Source of the DNA: CAYXOX01 sp964466745
GTDB lineage: Bacteria; Pseudomonadota; Alphaproteobacteria; Rhodobacterales; Rhodobacteraceae
Length of the DNA: 27,561 bases
Direction: 5' to 3'
NCBI GenBank assembly: GCA_964466745.1
Contig: CAYXOX010000026.1
Span: forward strand, 1 to 27,561
The notes beneath the pieces are model-generated. The model saw nothing but the letters and a program-made list of their open reading frames with translations. It searched no databases and had not been told where the DNA came from. Of the stretch, positions 1-7,339 are shown piece by piece (positions within the stretch are counted from its first letter, which is position 1; each line of letters begins with the position of its first letter). The position numbers and the translations under genes were made by a program.

Positions 1-31
1 CGGGCGCGGGGGGCTGGGTGATGAAGGACAT
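1..31 (-). CDS. Possible N-terminus of a leftward gene cut by the window edge
   Basis: On the minus strand an ATG at 31-29 opens a reading frame (M-S-F-I-T-Q-P-P-A-P) that continues off the left edge. It is preceded by a good ribosome binding site, AGGAAAGG, 8 bases upstream of the ATG (minus strand, about 47-40). Only ten codons are visible, so no product can be named. If real, the gene is divergent from dgcN and would share the long upstream region with it. The call rests on start codon plus binding site only. Confidence 0.4.
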   Translation of the reverse strand, partial: MSFITQPPAP

Positions 32-448
32 GGAGCGAACCTTTCCTATCTGCGTCGCAAGTTTCCTCTTTGCGCGATGGGTAGAGCCTCGCGCCGCGGG
101 CTGCAATGGCGATCTCGACCCGCGGTTCCGCGCGGGGATTGCGCCCGGGCTCGCGCGCGGTGTTCACTGACCGGGCGCAGGTCAGCCGCCGACGGTCGCG
201 TGCCCTTGTCCGAACGGTGGCGCAACCGGGCGCCGCGCTGCGGCCGCCCCCTGCCGCGCCGTTGCGGCGCGGAGCCGGCAAGGCGCGGTCCGGGCGGCGG
301 CAAGCCTGGCCCTCGGCGGGAACAGACGGGCCTGCCGGCGCAAGGGCCCCGCACGCGCGGCGCATCAGGACCGGCGATGAGCCTGTCCGCAGAATCCGAT
401 CGGGGCGCCGAGCGCGGCGGCGTCCGCGCAGCAAGGGAGTGACCCGCG
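32..448. other. About 417 bp without a convincing gene, between the edge gene and dgcN
   Basis: The open frames here are very rich in Arg, Pro, Gly and Ala, as expected of chance frames in GC-rich DNA, and they have no recognisable motif. A frame from 21 to 170 (it would start M-K-D-M-E-R-T-F) is equally unconvincing. The stretch probably holds the divergent promoters for the edge gene and the dgc operon, but I could not pick a clear -35/-10 pair. The dgcN binding site (AAGGGAG) is at its right end, about 432-438. Confidence 0.5.
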
Positions 449-1450
449 ATGATCGAGACCCCCTATCTTCTGTTCCTCGGGGACGCGCACGACCCGCTTG
501 CCGCGAAGGTCGCGCAGGGGATTGCCCACTGGCGCCCCGAGAATGTCGTGGGCCAGCTGCGTCTGCCCGGGTGCAGGGCCGATCTCGGGGTGGAGGATCT
601 CGGCCTTGGGGAGGCGCGCGAACTGGGCGCGCGCACGCTCGTGATCGGCGTGGCCAACCGGGGCGGTACGATCTCGCCGGCCTGGAAACCCACGCTGCTC
701 GCCGCGCTAGAGGCGGGCTACCATCTCGCCTCGGGGCTGCACGCGCTGCTGCGCGACGAGCCCGATCTCGCGGCTGCCGCCCGGCTCCACGGCCGTGCCC
801 TGCACGACGTGCGCCTTCCGACCGAGTGCTACCCGATCGCCAGCGGCGTTCCGCGCCGCGGCAAGCGGTGCCTTGCCGTGGGGACCGACTGCTCGGTGGG
901 CAAGATGTACACGGCCCTCGCGATGGACCGCGCGGCGCGGGAGCGCGGCATCGCCTCGGAGTTCCGTGCGACGGGCCAGACCGGCATCCTGATCACGGGC
1001 GGAGGCGTGCCCCTCGACGCGGTGGTGGCGGATTTCATGGCGGGCGCCGTGGAGTGGCTGACACCGGACGCCGGGGACGACCACTGGGACATGATCGAAG
1101 GGCAGGGAAGCCTGTTCCATCTTTCCTACTCCGGGGTCACGCTCGCGCTGATCCATGGCGGGCAGCCCGATGCCCTGATCCTGAGCCACGAGCCGACGCG
1201 CACCCATCTGCGCGGTCTGCCAGACCACGCCGTGCCCAGCCTCGAGGCCCTGCGCGACATCGCGCTGCCGCTGGCGCGAATGGCCAACCCGGCCGCGCAG
1301 GTGGTGGGCGTCGCGCTCAACACCGCGGCGCTCGAGGAAGACCGCGCCCTGCGGCTCGTGGAGGAGACGGAGCGCCGCCTCGGGCTGCCCTGCGTGGATC
1401 CCTACCGGCAGGGCGCCCGGCGCCTGGTGGATGCGCTGGGGGCGATGTGA
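449..1450 (+). CDS. dgcN: D-glutamate N-acetyltransferase DgcN (DUF1611 family)
   Basis: This 333-residue protein matches the DUF1611 family, whose members in marine proteobacteria include DgcN. DgcN acetylates D-glutamate to N-acetyl-D-glutamate as the first step of a D-glutamate catabolic route. The visible hallmark is a P-loop-like nucleotide-binding segment, G-T-D-C-S-V-G-K at residues 145-152, in the middle of the protein. An N-terminal alpha/beta part precedes it, and a C-terminal part with H-E-P-T-R-T-H follows. The start at 449 has a purine-rich site (AAGGGAG) about 10 bases upstream. It is the first gene of an operon with the racemase dgcA and an aminotransferase, and this context supports the assignment more than the fold alone. 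The substrate is inferred from family and neighbours. Cytoplasmic; no signal peptide. Confidence 0.85.
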   Translation: MIETPYLLFLGDAHDPLAAKVAQGIAHWRPENVVGQLRLPGCRADLGVEDLGLGEARELGARTLVIGVANRGGTISPAWKPTLLAALEAGYHLASGLHALLRDEPDLAAAARLHGRALHDVRLPTECYPIASGVPRRGKRCLAVGTDCSVGKMYTALAMDRAARERGIASEFRATGQTGILITGGGVPLDAVVADFMAGAVEWLTPDAGDDHWDMIEGQGSLFHLSYSGVTLALIHGGQPDALILSHEPTRTHLRGLPDHAVPSLEALRDIALPLARMANPAAQVVGVALNTAALEEDRALRLVEETERRLGLPCVDPYRQGARRLVDALGAM

Positions 1451-1496
1451 ACCGGACCGCGCGCACCGCCGCGAACCGTGGCGCGGCTGAGAGCTG

Positions 1497-1530
1497 CGCC
1501 TCCGGCGGGAGTATTTCGGCCAAGATGAGG
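1497..1530. repeat. Putative dispersed intergenic element (Rhodobacteraceae type)
   Basis: The dgcN-dgcA gap contains GCCTCCGGCGGGAGTATTTC followed by GGCCAAGATGAGG. I recognise this pattern from memory as a short element found many times between genes in Roseobacter-group genomes. It includes a small inverted repeat (GCCTCCGGCGGG) followed by a short AT-rich piece. Its right end merges with the ribosome binding site of dgcA. Only one good copy is in the window; a degenerate fragment (CTCGCCAAAATGAAAATC) lies near 24528-24545. That it is a dispersed family is recalled knowledge, not something this window proves. Confidence 0.45.
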
Positions 1531-1541
1531 GGGGCGCGCCC

Positions 1542-2522
1542 ATGCCCCGGGACCCGCGCATGATCGCGGTGAAGATGCAGAGCTTCCGGTTGGCCGAAGC
1601 CTTCACGATCTCACGGGGCAGCCGCACCGAGGCGAAGGTCTTGACGGTGACGGTGCGGCGCGGCGGCGTGGAGGGGCGTGGCGAGTGCGTGCCCTACGCC
1701 CGCTACGGGGAGACGCTCGAGAGCGTGGCGGAACAGATTGCCGGCCTGCCCGGGGAGATCGCGCGGAGCGCGCTCCAGGACGCGCTACCGCCGGGTGCGG
1801 CGCGCAACGCGGTGGACTGCGCGCTGTGGGACTGGGAGGCGAAGCAGGCCGGGCTTCGCGCATGGGACCTGGCCGGGCTCTCCCCGCCGCGGGCGCTGCC
1901 CACCGCCTACACGCTCTCGCTCGGCCCGCCGGAACGGATGCGGGAGGCGGCCGAACGGGCCGCCCACCGGCTGCTGCTGAAGGTGAAGCTCGGGACTCCG
2001 GACGACCTGCCACGCCTGGAGGCGGTGCGCGCCGGGGCGCCGCGGGCGCGGTTGATCGTCGATGCCAACGAGGGGTGGACGGCGGACAGCTATGCGAGGA
2101 TCGCCCCAGAACTCGCGCGGCTGGGCGTGGCGCTGGTGGAGCAGCCGCTGCCGGCAGGGGAGGACGCAGCGCTCGGGGATCTGCCCCGCCCGGTGCCACT
2201 GTGCGCGGACGAGAGCTGCCACGACCGCGCCTCGCTGCCAGCTCTCGCCGGCCGCTACGACATGGTCAACGTCAAGCTGGACAAGGCCGGCGGGCTGACG
2301 GAGGCGCTCGCGCTCGTCGCCGAGGCGCGGCGGGCGGGGTTCGGCATCATGGTCGGCTGCATGCTGGGCAGCTCCCTGGCGATGGCGCCCGCGGTGCTCG
2401 TGGCGCAGGGCGCGGAAGTCGTAGACCTTGACGGGCCGCTCCTGCTGGCGGAAGACCGCGCCTGCCCGCTCGTCTACGACGCAGCCGGCGTTCATCCGCC
2501 CGAGGCCGGGCTATGGGGATAG
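1542..2522 (+). CDS. dgcA: N-acetyl-D-glutamate racemase DgcA (enolase superfamily, dipeptide-epimerase-like)
   Basis: The 326-residue protein is an enolase-superfamily enzyme of the dipeptide epimerase/muconate-lactonising subgroup. The expected active-site set is complete: the K-x-K pair at Lys147/Lys149, the metal ligands Asp174 (D-A-N-E), Glu200 (E-Q-P) and Asp223 (A-D-E-S), and the second catalytic lysine at Lys245 (V-K-L-D-K). DgcA homologues interconvert N-acetyl-D- and N-acetyl-L-glutamate; dipeptide (L-Ala-D/L-Glu) epimerases share the scaffold and are the main alternative. Position directly after dgcN favours the racemase role. The start at 1542 is preceded by GAGGGGGG with 8-base spacing; an in-frame ATG at 1560 has a weaker site. 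The gap to dgcN is 91 bases, and the stop lies 8 bases before the aminotransferase start. Confidence 0.85.
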   Translation: MPRDPRMIAVKMQSFRLAEAFTISRGSRTEAKVLTVTVRRGGVEGRGECVPYARYGETLESVAEQIAGLPGEIARSALQDALPPGAARNAVDCALWDWEAKQAGLRAWDLAGLSPPRALPTAYTLSLGPPERMREAAERAAHRLLLKVKLGTPDDLPRLEAVRAGAPRARLIVDANEGWTADSYARIAPELARLGVALVEQPLPAGEDAALGDLPRPVPLCADESCHDRASLPALAGRYDMVNVKLDKAGGLTEALALVAEARRAGFGIMVGCMLGSSLAMAPAVLVAQGAEVVDLDGPLLLAEDRACPLVYDAAGVHPPEAGLWG

Positions 2523-2530
2523 GAGCCAGA

Positions 2531-3385
2531 ATGAGCCGGACGGTATACGTGAACGGAGCCTACGTGCCCGAGGAGGAAGCGAAGGTCTCGGTGTTCGACC
2601 GGGGCTTTCTCTTTGCCGACGGCGTCTACGAGGTGACCTCGGTGCTGGACGGCAAGCTCGTCGATTTCGACGGGCACGCCGCGCGCCTCGCGCGCTCTCT
2701 CGCCGAGCTCGACATGGCGGCGCCCGTGGACGGGGAGACGCTGCTCGAGATCCACCGCGAACTGGTGACCCGCAACGCCCTGGAAGAGGGGCTCGTGTAT
2801 CTCCAGGTCACCCGTGGCGCGGCGGACCGCGATTTCGCCTTTCCCGCTGACGCCGCTCCCACGCTCGTGCTCTTCACCCAGGCCAAGCGGGTGGCCGATG
2901 CGCCCTCCGGGCGGGACGGCATCGCCGTGATCTCCATTCCCGACCAGCGCTGGGGACGGCGCGACATCAAGACGGTGCAACTGCTCTACCCCTCCATGGG
3001 CAAGATGCTCGCCAAGGCGGCCGGCGCCGACGATGCGTGGATGGTCGAGGACGGCCATGTCACCGAAGGCACCTCCAACAACGCCTATATCGTGACCAGG
3101 GACGGCACCATCGTGACGCGCCAGCTCGGCACCGAGATCCTCAGCGGGATCACGCGCGCAGCGGTGCTCCGCTTCGCCGAGGCCGCGCAGATGCGCATCG
3201 AGGAGCGCCCGTTCACGCTGGAGGAGGCCCGGGACGCCGCCGAAGCGTTCATCACCTCGGCCACCAGCTTCGTGACGCCGGTGACGTCGATCGACGGGAT
3301 GCCCGTGGGAGCCGGAAAACCCGGCCCGGTGGCGGCGCGACTGCGGGAGATCTACATCGAGGAGAGCCGCCGCCGCGCGATCTGA
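2531..3385 (+). CDS. dat: D-amino-acid aminotransferase (PLP fold class IV)
   Basis: This 284-residue protein belongs to the class IV PLP aminotransferases (D-amino-acid, branched-chain and 4-amino-4-deoxychorismate lyase family). The N-terminus (V-Y-V-N-G-A-Y-V-P with F-D-R-G-F-L-F-A-D-G-V-Y-E following) is characteristic of D-amino-acid aminotransferases. The PLP lysine is Lys147 in R-D-I-K-T, and the E-G-T-S-N-N motif with Glu179 contacts the cofactor. Family members move the amino group of D-alanine, D-glutamate or D-aspartate to a 2-oxo acid. The start at 2531 is chosen because AGGAG (2521-2525) sits 5 bases upstream; a frame extension to 2513 would overlap dgcA. It is the last gene of the dgc operon. 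A branched-chain aminotransferase role is less likely given the context. Confidence 0.88.
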   Translation: MSRTVYVNGAYVPEEEAKVSVFDRGFLFADGVYEVTSVLDGKLVDFDGHAARLARSLAELDMAAPVDGETLLEIHRELVTRNALEEGLVYLQVTRGAADRDFAFPADAAPTLVLFTQAKRVADAPSGRDGIAVISIPDQRWGRRDIKTVQLLYPSMGKMLAKAAGADDAWMVEDGHVTEGTSNNAYIVTRDGTIVTRQLGTEILSGITRAAVLRFAEAAQMRIEERPFTLEEARDAAEAFITSATSFVTPVTSIDGMPVGAGKPGPVAARLREIYIEESRRRAI

Positions 3386-3624
3386 GCGCGTCGGGGCCTG
3401 GCGCGTTTTCAGCGCAGAGGCGCCTGCGAGCGGGAGCGGAGGGCATGGCCCGGCGCGGTCGGGCCGCTGCACAGAACCCGTGAAGCGCGGCGAGCCGCGG
3501 CACGACGGCCGCGGGCGCGCCAAGCGGCACGCGGAAAGGCCGCGTGGCGCCTGCGCCGGCATCCGAGTCGGGATCTGCCGCCGGGAGCAAAAGGGGCAAG
3601 TCGCCGGCGAGGCGTTGTGCCGGA

Positions 3625-4626
3625 TCACAAGATGTCGAGCACGATCTTCCCGATATGCACCGAGCTTTCCATCATCGCATGGGCGCTTGCTGCCGCCTCG
3701 AGGGGAAAGCCGGCATGGATCACCGGCGCCACCCGGCCCGAGGCGACGAGCGGCCAGACCTTCTGCTCCACCGCGCGAGCGAGCCGCGCCTTGGCGAGCA
3801 CGCTCTGCGGCCTGAGCGTGGAACCGGTGACGGTGAGCCGGCGCACCATGAGCGGCGCGAAGTTCACCTCGGCCTTCGGCCCCTGCAGGAAGGCGATCTG
3901 CACGAGCCGTCCGTCCTCGGCCAGCGCCTTGAGGTTCCGCACGAGGTAGCTGCCGCCCACCATGCACAGGATCACGTCGGCCCCACCGGCTGCGCGGAGG
4001 ACATCCACGAAATCCTCGTTTCGGTAATCGATGGCGCGTTCGGCCCCCAGCGCCTCGCAGGCCGCGCATTTCTCGGGCGAGCCGGCGGTGGCGAAGACGC
4101 GCGCGCCCTTCGCGCGGGCCAGCTGGATGGCCAGCGTGCCGATCCCCGAGGAGCCGCCATGGACGAGGAACACCTCGCCGGGCCGCAGCCCGCCGCGCTC
4201 GAACACGTTCGACCAGACGGTGAAGGCCGTCTCGGGCAGGCAGGCCGCCTCGCGCAGGCCGAGCCCCTCCGGCACCGGCAGGCAGTGCGCCGCCGGGACC
4301 GCGACGTATTCGGCATAGCCGCCACCCGGCAGCAGGGCGCAGACCTGTGCGCCCAGCGCCGGTGCGGCCACGCCGGCCCCCAGCGCGACCACCTCGCCCG
4401 CGCCTTCGAGGCCGGGAAGATCGGATGCCCCGGGCGGCGGCGCATAGGACCCGGCACGCTGAAGCGCATCGGGGCGGTTCACGCCGGCATGGGCCAGCCT
4501 CAGGAGCACCTCGCCATGGCCGGGAACGGGCACGGGCCGGCGCGTGGGAACGAGCACCTCGGGCCCGCCGGGAGCCGAGATCTCGACCGCGCGCATCTCG
4601 CGCGGCAGGGTCGGGCCTTCGGTCAC
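3625..4626 (-). CDS. NAD(P)H-quinone oxidoreductase (zinc-independent MDR family)
   Basis: The 333-residue protein is a medium-chain dehydrogenase/reductase of the quinone oxidoreductase (QOR, zeta-crystallin, PIG3-like) branch. The N-terminal GroES-like domain carries the V-N-R-P-D and R-A-G-S-Y segments. The Rossmann domain begins V-F-L-V-H-G-G-S-S-G-I-G-T, the NADPH-binding loop of this branch, and no zinc-ligand cysteine cluster is seen. It would reduce quinones or enones with NADPH in the cytoplasm. I chose GTG at 4626, which has GAGG just upstream and lies 8 bases after the COQ9 stop, suggesting an operon with a ubiquinone-related gene. The frame could extend to 4704, but that would overlap COQ9. 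An ATG at 4596 is an alternative. It is convergent with the dgc operon. Confidence 0.85.
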   Translation of the reverse strand: MTEGPTLPREMRAVEISAPGGPEVLVPTRRPVPVPGHGEVLLRLAHAGVNRPDALQRAGSYAPPPGASDLPGLEGAGEVVALGAGVAAPALGAQVCALLPGGGYAEYVAVPAAHCLPVPEGLGLREAACLPETAFTVWSNVFERGGLRPGEVFLVHGGSSGIGTLAIQLARAKGARVFATAGSPEKCAACEALGAERAIDYRNEDFVDVLRAAGGADVILCMVGGSYLVRNLKALAEDGRLVQIAFLQGPKAEVNFAPLMVRRLTVTGSTLRPQSVLAKARLARAVEQKVWPLVASGRVAPVIHAGFPLEAAASAHAMMESSVHIGKIVLDIL

Positions 4627-4633
4627 GCCAGCC

Positions 4634-5353
4634 TCAGTTGGGGCCGCGCCATGTGCCCGGCAGCCCCTCGGCGGGCATCCGAACCGGGGGGCGCACCCAG
4701 CCAAGCGCCCAGTGCGCCGGCGCCAGCAGGCGCGACAGGACCCGGTTGTCGTTCACCTGCGCCTTGATCTTCTCGATCTGCATGACGTCTTCGATGCGCC
4801 TGTCTAGGAAAGCCCAGGTCGCTTCGCTTCCCACGCTCTCGTCGCCGAGCCAGTAGAGCACGGTCGACCCGTAGACGCCCGAGAGCGTGGCCCGCTTGGT
4901 GTACCAGTTGTAATCCTCGGAGGTGTCGCCAAGCGCTTGCCAGATCCGGTCGGCCGTTCCCCAGAGGAGCCGCGCGCCTTCCGCCGCGTTGGCGGGCAGG
5001 GCGAAGAGCGCGCTGCCGCGGCGCACCACCTCGCGGTCGCCCGCGGCTTCGATGCGGAAGCGCACGGCCTGTGCCACCTTCTCGCGGAACTTCATGCCCG
5101 AGGGGGGCAGTTCGCGGAGCCGTCGCACCATCGCCTCGTCGCCCCGGCGGTGATGAAGCACGACGAGATCGCGCGCGCCGCGCGGACAAAGGCTTCGGGC
5201 GAGGCCGGGCTCGATCCCGGTGTCGCGGATCGCGGCACGGAACGTCGCCTCCGACCAGCCATCGAACGGCACGTGAGAAAGGGCCGCCGCGAGGAGCGCT
5301 TCGCGGGGATCTGCCGGGGCGCCGGTGCCTTCGGGTGTGGTCTCGGGGTCCAT
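4634..5353 (-). CDS. COQ9 family protein, ubiquinone biosynthesis
   Basis: The 239-residue protein carries the COQ9 C-terminal signature: D-Y-N-W-Y-T-K-R-A-T-L-S-G-V-Y, followed by Y-W-L-G-D-E-S and the helix I-E-D-V-M-Q-I-E-K. COQ9 in mitochondria and alphaproteobacteria is a TetR-like, lipid-binding protein that helps present ubiquinone precursors to COQ7-type hydroxylation; it is not itself known as an enzyme. The reading frame has three in-frame starts (5365, 5356, 5353). I chose 5353 because GGAGGG lies about 4 bases upstream, whereas it is too close to 5356 and there is no site for 5365. The next gene downstream is the quinone oxidoreductase. It diverges from rpsU with a roughly 130-base gap. 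Confidence 0.88.
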   Translation of the reverse strand: MDPETTPEGTGAPADPREALLAAALSHVPFDGWSEATFRAAIRDTGIEPGLARSLCPRGARDLVVLHHRRGDEAMVRRLRELPPSGMKFREKVAQAVRFRIEAAGDREVVRRGSALFALPANAAEGARLLWGTADRIWQALGDTSEDYNWYTKRATLSGVYGSTVLYWLGDESVGSEATWAFLDRRIEDVMQIEKIKAQVNDNRVLSRLLAPAHWALGWVRPPVRMPAEGLPGTWRGPN

Positions 5354-5396
5354 CATGCCCTCCATCTGATGCCCGCGCGGTATAGCGGCGCTCTGC

Positions 5397-5425
5397 TGGA
5401 CAAGCTAGTGAGCCCTTGCTATACG
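5397..5425 (+). promoter_or_regulatory. Predicted sigma-70 promoter of rpsU
   Basis: TGGACA (5397-5402) and TATACG (5420-5425) are separated by exactly 17 bases, and TG precedes the -10 as in an extended -10 promoter (TGC-TATACG). The expected start near 5432 gives a leader of about 50 bases before rpsU. Inferred from sequence only. Confidence 0.6.
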
Positions 5426-5468
5426 GCCACCTCCTGCCTCAAACGTTCGAAAACTCTAGCTTAGGAAG

Positions 5469-5482
5469 GTGGTGACACCACG
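5469..5482 (+). promoter_or_regulatory. Hairpin between Shine-Dalgarno and start codon of rpsU
   Basis: The strong site GGAAGG (5463-5468) is about 14 bases before the ATG, too far for usual initiation. The bases between contain GTGGTGACACCAC, a perfect palindrome that can form a short stem. If the stem forms it would shorten the gap between Shine-Dalgarno and ATG, or it could be a site for autogenous control of S21 synthesis. Confidence 0.4.
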
Positions 5483-5689
5483 ATGCAGGTCAGTGTTCGC
5501 GACAACAATGTCGACCAGGCGCTGCGCGCGTTGAAGAAGAAACTTCAGCGCGAAGGCGTGTTTCGTGAAATGAAGCTTAAGCAGCATTTCGAGAAACCCT
5601 CCGAAAAGCGCGCCCGGGAGAAAGCCGAAGCGATCCGCCGCGCGCGCAAGCTCGCGCGCAAGAAGGCGCAGCGCGAAGGGCTTCTCTGA
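5483..5689 (+). CDS. rpsU: 30S ribosomal protein S21
   Basis: This 68-residue, very basic protein is ribosomal protein S21. It opens M-Q-V-S-V-R-D-N-N-V-D-Q-A-L-R-A-L-K-K-K and has the conserved K-R-A-R-E-K-A-E-A-I-R-R-A-R stretch in the second half. S21 joins the small subunit late and helps translation initiation near the anti-Shine-Dalgarno region. It stands alone with its own promoter and terminator, rather than in the rpsU-dnaG-rpoD arrangement of gammaproteobacteria. The start has no close binding site; see the hairpin between the site and the ATG. Confidence 0.97.
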   Translation: MQVSVRDNNVDQALRALKKKLQREGVFREMKLKQHFEKPSEKRAREKAEAIRRARKLARKKAQREGLL

Positions 5690-5722
5690 AGCTCGATCCG
5701 GTATCGAAGGCGAACCTTCACG

Positions 5723-5753
5723 AAACCCCCGCGGCCGCGCCACGGGGGTTTTT
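5723..5753. terminator. Bidirectional intrinsic terminator between rpsU and mscL
   Basis: AAACCCCCG (5723-5731) pairs perfectly with CGGGGGTTT (5743-5751) around an 11-base loop and runs into TTTTT (5749-5753). The A residues on the left arm make it work for leftward transcription of mscL as well. It is the only textbook rho-independent terminator in the window. Confidence 0.88.
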
Positions 5754-5815
5754 CGTTGCCCGCCGCTTCGCCGCGCCGGGCCCGATGCCGGACGGGGCGA
5801 AGGCCGGGCGCCGCC

Positions 5816-6214
5816 TCAGCCCCGCGCCTTCAGCGCATCGCGGATTTCGATGAGGATTTCCTTTTCGGTCGGGCCGGGATCCGGCTTCGGGGCCTCGGGC
5901 TCGCGCGACCTGGCCGCATCCTTCACCCGGTTCACGCCCTTCACGAGCAGGAAGACGGCGAAGGCCACGATCAGGAAATTGATGACCGACATGATGAAGT
6001 TGCCGTAGGCGAACACCGCGGCGTCCTCGCCTTCGGTCAGCCGATACCCGAGGCCGGAGAAATCGAGCCCACCGGTCAGAAGGCTGATCACCGGGTTGAG
6101 TATGTCGTTCACGAGCGATGTCACGATAGCCGTGAACGCCGCCCCGATGATGATACCCACCGCCATGTCCATCACGTTTCCGCGGGCGATGAAGGTCTGG
6201 AACTCTTTCAGCAT
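5816..6214 (-). CDS. mscL: Large-conductance mechanosensitive channel MscL
   Basis: The 132-residue protein is MscL, the inner-membrane channel that opens under membrane tension during osmotic downshock. It has the N-terminal amphipathic segment (L-K-E-F-Q-T-F-I-A-R-G-N), the first membrane helix with the small-residue pattern A-V-G-I-I-I-G-A-A-F, a periplasmic loop, the second helix (F-I-M-S-V-I-N-F-L-I-V-A-F-A-V-F) and a charged C-terminal bundle. The start at 6214 is preceded by GGAG 8 bases upstream, and the canonical N-terminus confirms it; the frame extends further upstream without resemblance to the family. Length is close to the 136 residues of the E. coli protein. Confidence 0.96.
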   Translation of the reverse strand: MLKEFQTFIARGNVMDMAVGIIIGAAFTAIVTSLVNDILNPVISLLTGGLDFSGLGYRLTEGEDAAVFAYGNFIMSVINFLIVAFAVFLLVKGVNRVKDAARSREPEAPKPDPGPTEKEILIEIRDALKARG

Positions 6215-6496
6215 TTGGCACTCCGTTTCTTCTGTCCGCGCGCGGAAGGCGCGCAGCGTCAGTCTTGCGCGCCCGCGAGCGACTGTGGCGCCCGCGAACC
6301 ATGCCGAAGGACGACACCGGAGCGCAAGAATGGCAGCGCGCTTCCGGTCAATTCGCGCCCGCGCCGATGCACGGGCGCCGCCGCGGTGCGCCCGCGCACA
6401 ACGCCGGGCCGATTCGTGCACCGGGCGGCAGGTTTCCGTTCGGCAGGATACGGGCTACGTCCCTGAGCGGGACGCAGCAACAAGGGGAACGCCGCG

Positions 6497-7228
6497 ATGG
6501 CCCTCGACGAGCCCGAAGATCAAGCCGTTGCCGCCTGGGCGGCGGAGTTTCCGATCACCCGGCGCTGGCCGCCGCAACGCCCCGGGGTGATCCAGCTCTA
6601 TTCGTATCCCACTCCCAACGGCATCAAGGTGGCCGTGGCGCTCGAGGAAATGGGTCTGCCCTACGAGGCGCACCGGGTGACGCTCGCGGATGCGGATGTG
6701 AAGAGCCCGGAGTTTCTCTCGCTCAACCCGAACAACAAGATCCCTGCCATCGTGGATCCGAACGGGCCGGACGGGCCGCTGGGGCTCTTCGAAAGCGGCG
6801 CGATCCTGCTCTACCTCTCCGCAAAAACCGGACAGTTCGGCGGGAACTCGGAGGCCGAGCGCGCGCGCGTCACGCAGTGGCTGATGTGGCAGATGGGCGG
6901 GCTCGGCCCCATGCTGGGGCAGATGGGCTACTTCGCGAGATATGCCGGTGCCGACATCGAGGATCCGCGCCCGCGCGCCCGCTACGTGGGCGAGGCCAAA
7001 CGTCTGCTTGGTGTTCTGGAGACAGCGCTCGAAGGGCGCGAGTGGATCGCGGGGCCCTACTCGGTTGCCGACATGGCGATCGGGCCCTGGGTGCGCGCGA
7101 TCGACGGCTATGGTGCCCGGCCGATCGTCGAATGGGAGCACTTTCCCCGCGTCGGGGCCTACCTCGAACGTTTCATTGCGCGCCCGGCCGTGGCGCGCGC
7201 ACTCGACATCCCGTCGCGCATCGGCTGA
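6497..7228 (+). CDS. Glutathione S-transferase, YfcG/Nu-class-like
   Basis: The 243-residue protein has a thioredoxin-like N-terminal GST domain, with the segment T-P-N-G-I-K-V-A-V-A-L-E-E typical of the YfcG/YghU (Nu-class) group. This is followed by N-P-N-N-K-I-P-A-I-V and an E-S-G-A-I-L-L-Y-L glutathione-contact motif, then an all-helical C-terminal domain with the S-V-A-D-M-A-I-G-P-W N-capping box. Nu-class enzymes show disulfide reductase or peroxidase activity with glutathione; this substrate assignment is family-based. Compared with YfcG there are about 30 extra N-terminal residues. I kept the start at 6497 (GGGGA about 9 bases upstream) as homologues I recall carry the I-T-R-R-W-P extension. 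It ends about 110 bases before pheT. Confidence 0.86.
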   Translation: MALDEPEDQAVAAWAAEFPITRRWPPQRPGVIQLYSYPTPNGIKVAVALEEMGLPYEAHRVTLADADVKSPEFLSLNPNNKIPAIVDPNGPDGPLGLFESGAILLYLSAKTGQFGGNSEAERARVTQWLMWQMGGLGPMLGQMGYFARYAGADIEDPRPRARYVGEAKRLLGVLETALEGREWIAGPYSVADMAIGPWVRAIDGYGARPIVEWEHFPRVGAYLERFIARPAVARALDIPSRIG

Positions 7229-7339
7229 TGGCGGCCGACGACGGCAGGAGGGGCCGCCGACGCCTGGCGCGCCCCTTCCCCCCCGGCGCGCCATGGGCTA
7301 TCCCCCGCGCGACCGGCAACCGACGATGGGCGACGCGCG

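Noticed and set aside
77..442. Rightward open frame of 121 codons ending just before dgcN
   Set aside because: Composition is dominated by Arg, Gly, Pro and Ala, as in chance frames of GC-rich DNA; no motif, and overlapping frames on both strands look alike.
3494..3515. Palindromic CCGCGG pair between the aminotransferase and quinone oxidoreductase genes, considered as a terminator
   Set aside because: Only a 6-bp stem of a sequence that is common in such GC-rich DNA, with no T tract; it is not distinguishable from background.
6301..6500. Open frame upstream of the GST gene starting M-P-K-D-D-T-G-A
   Set aside because: Arg/Pro/Gly-rich, runs into GST in another frame, and has no clear binding site; the gap is better read as mscL/GST control region.
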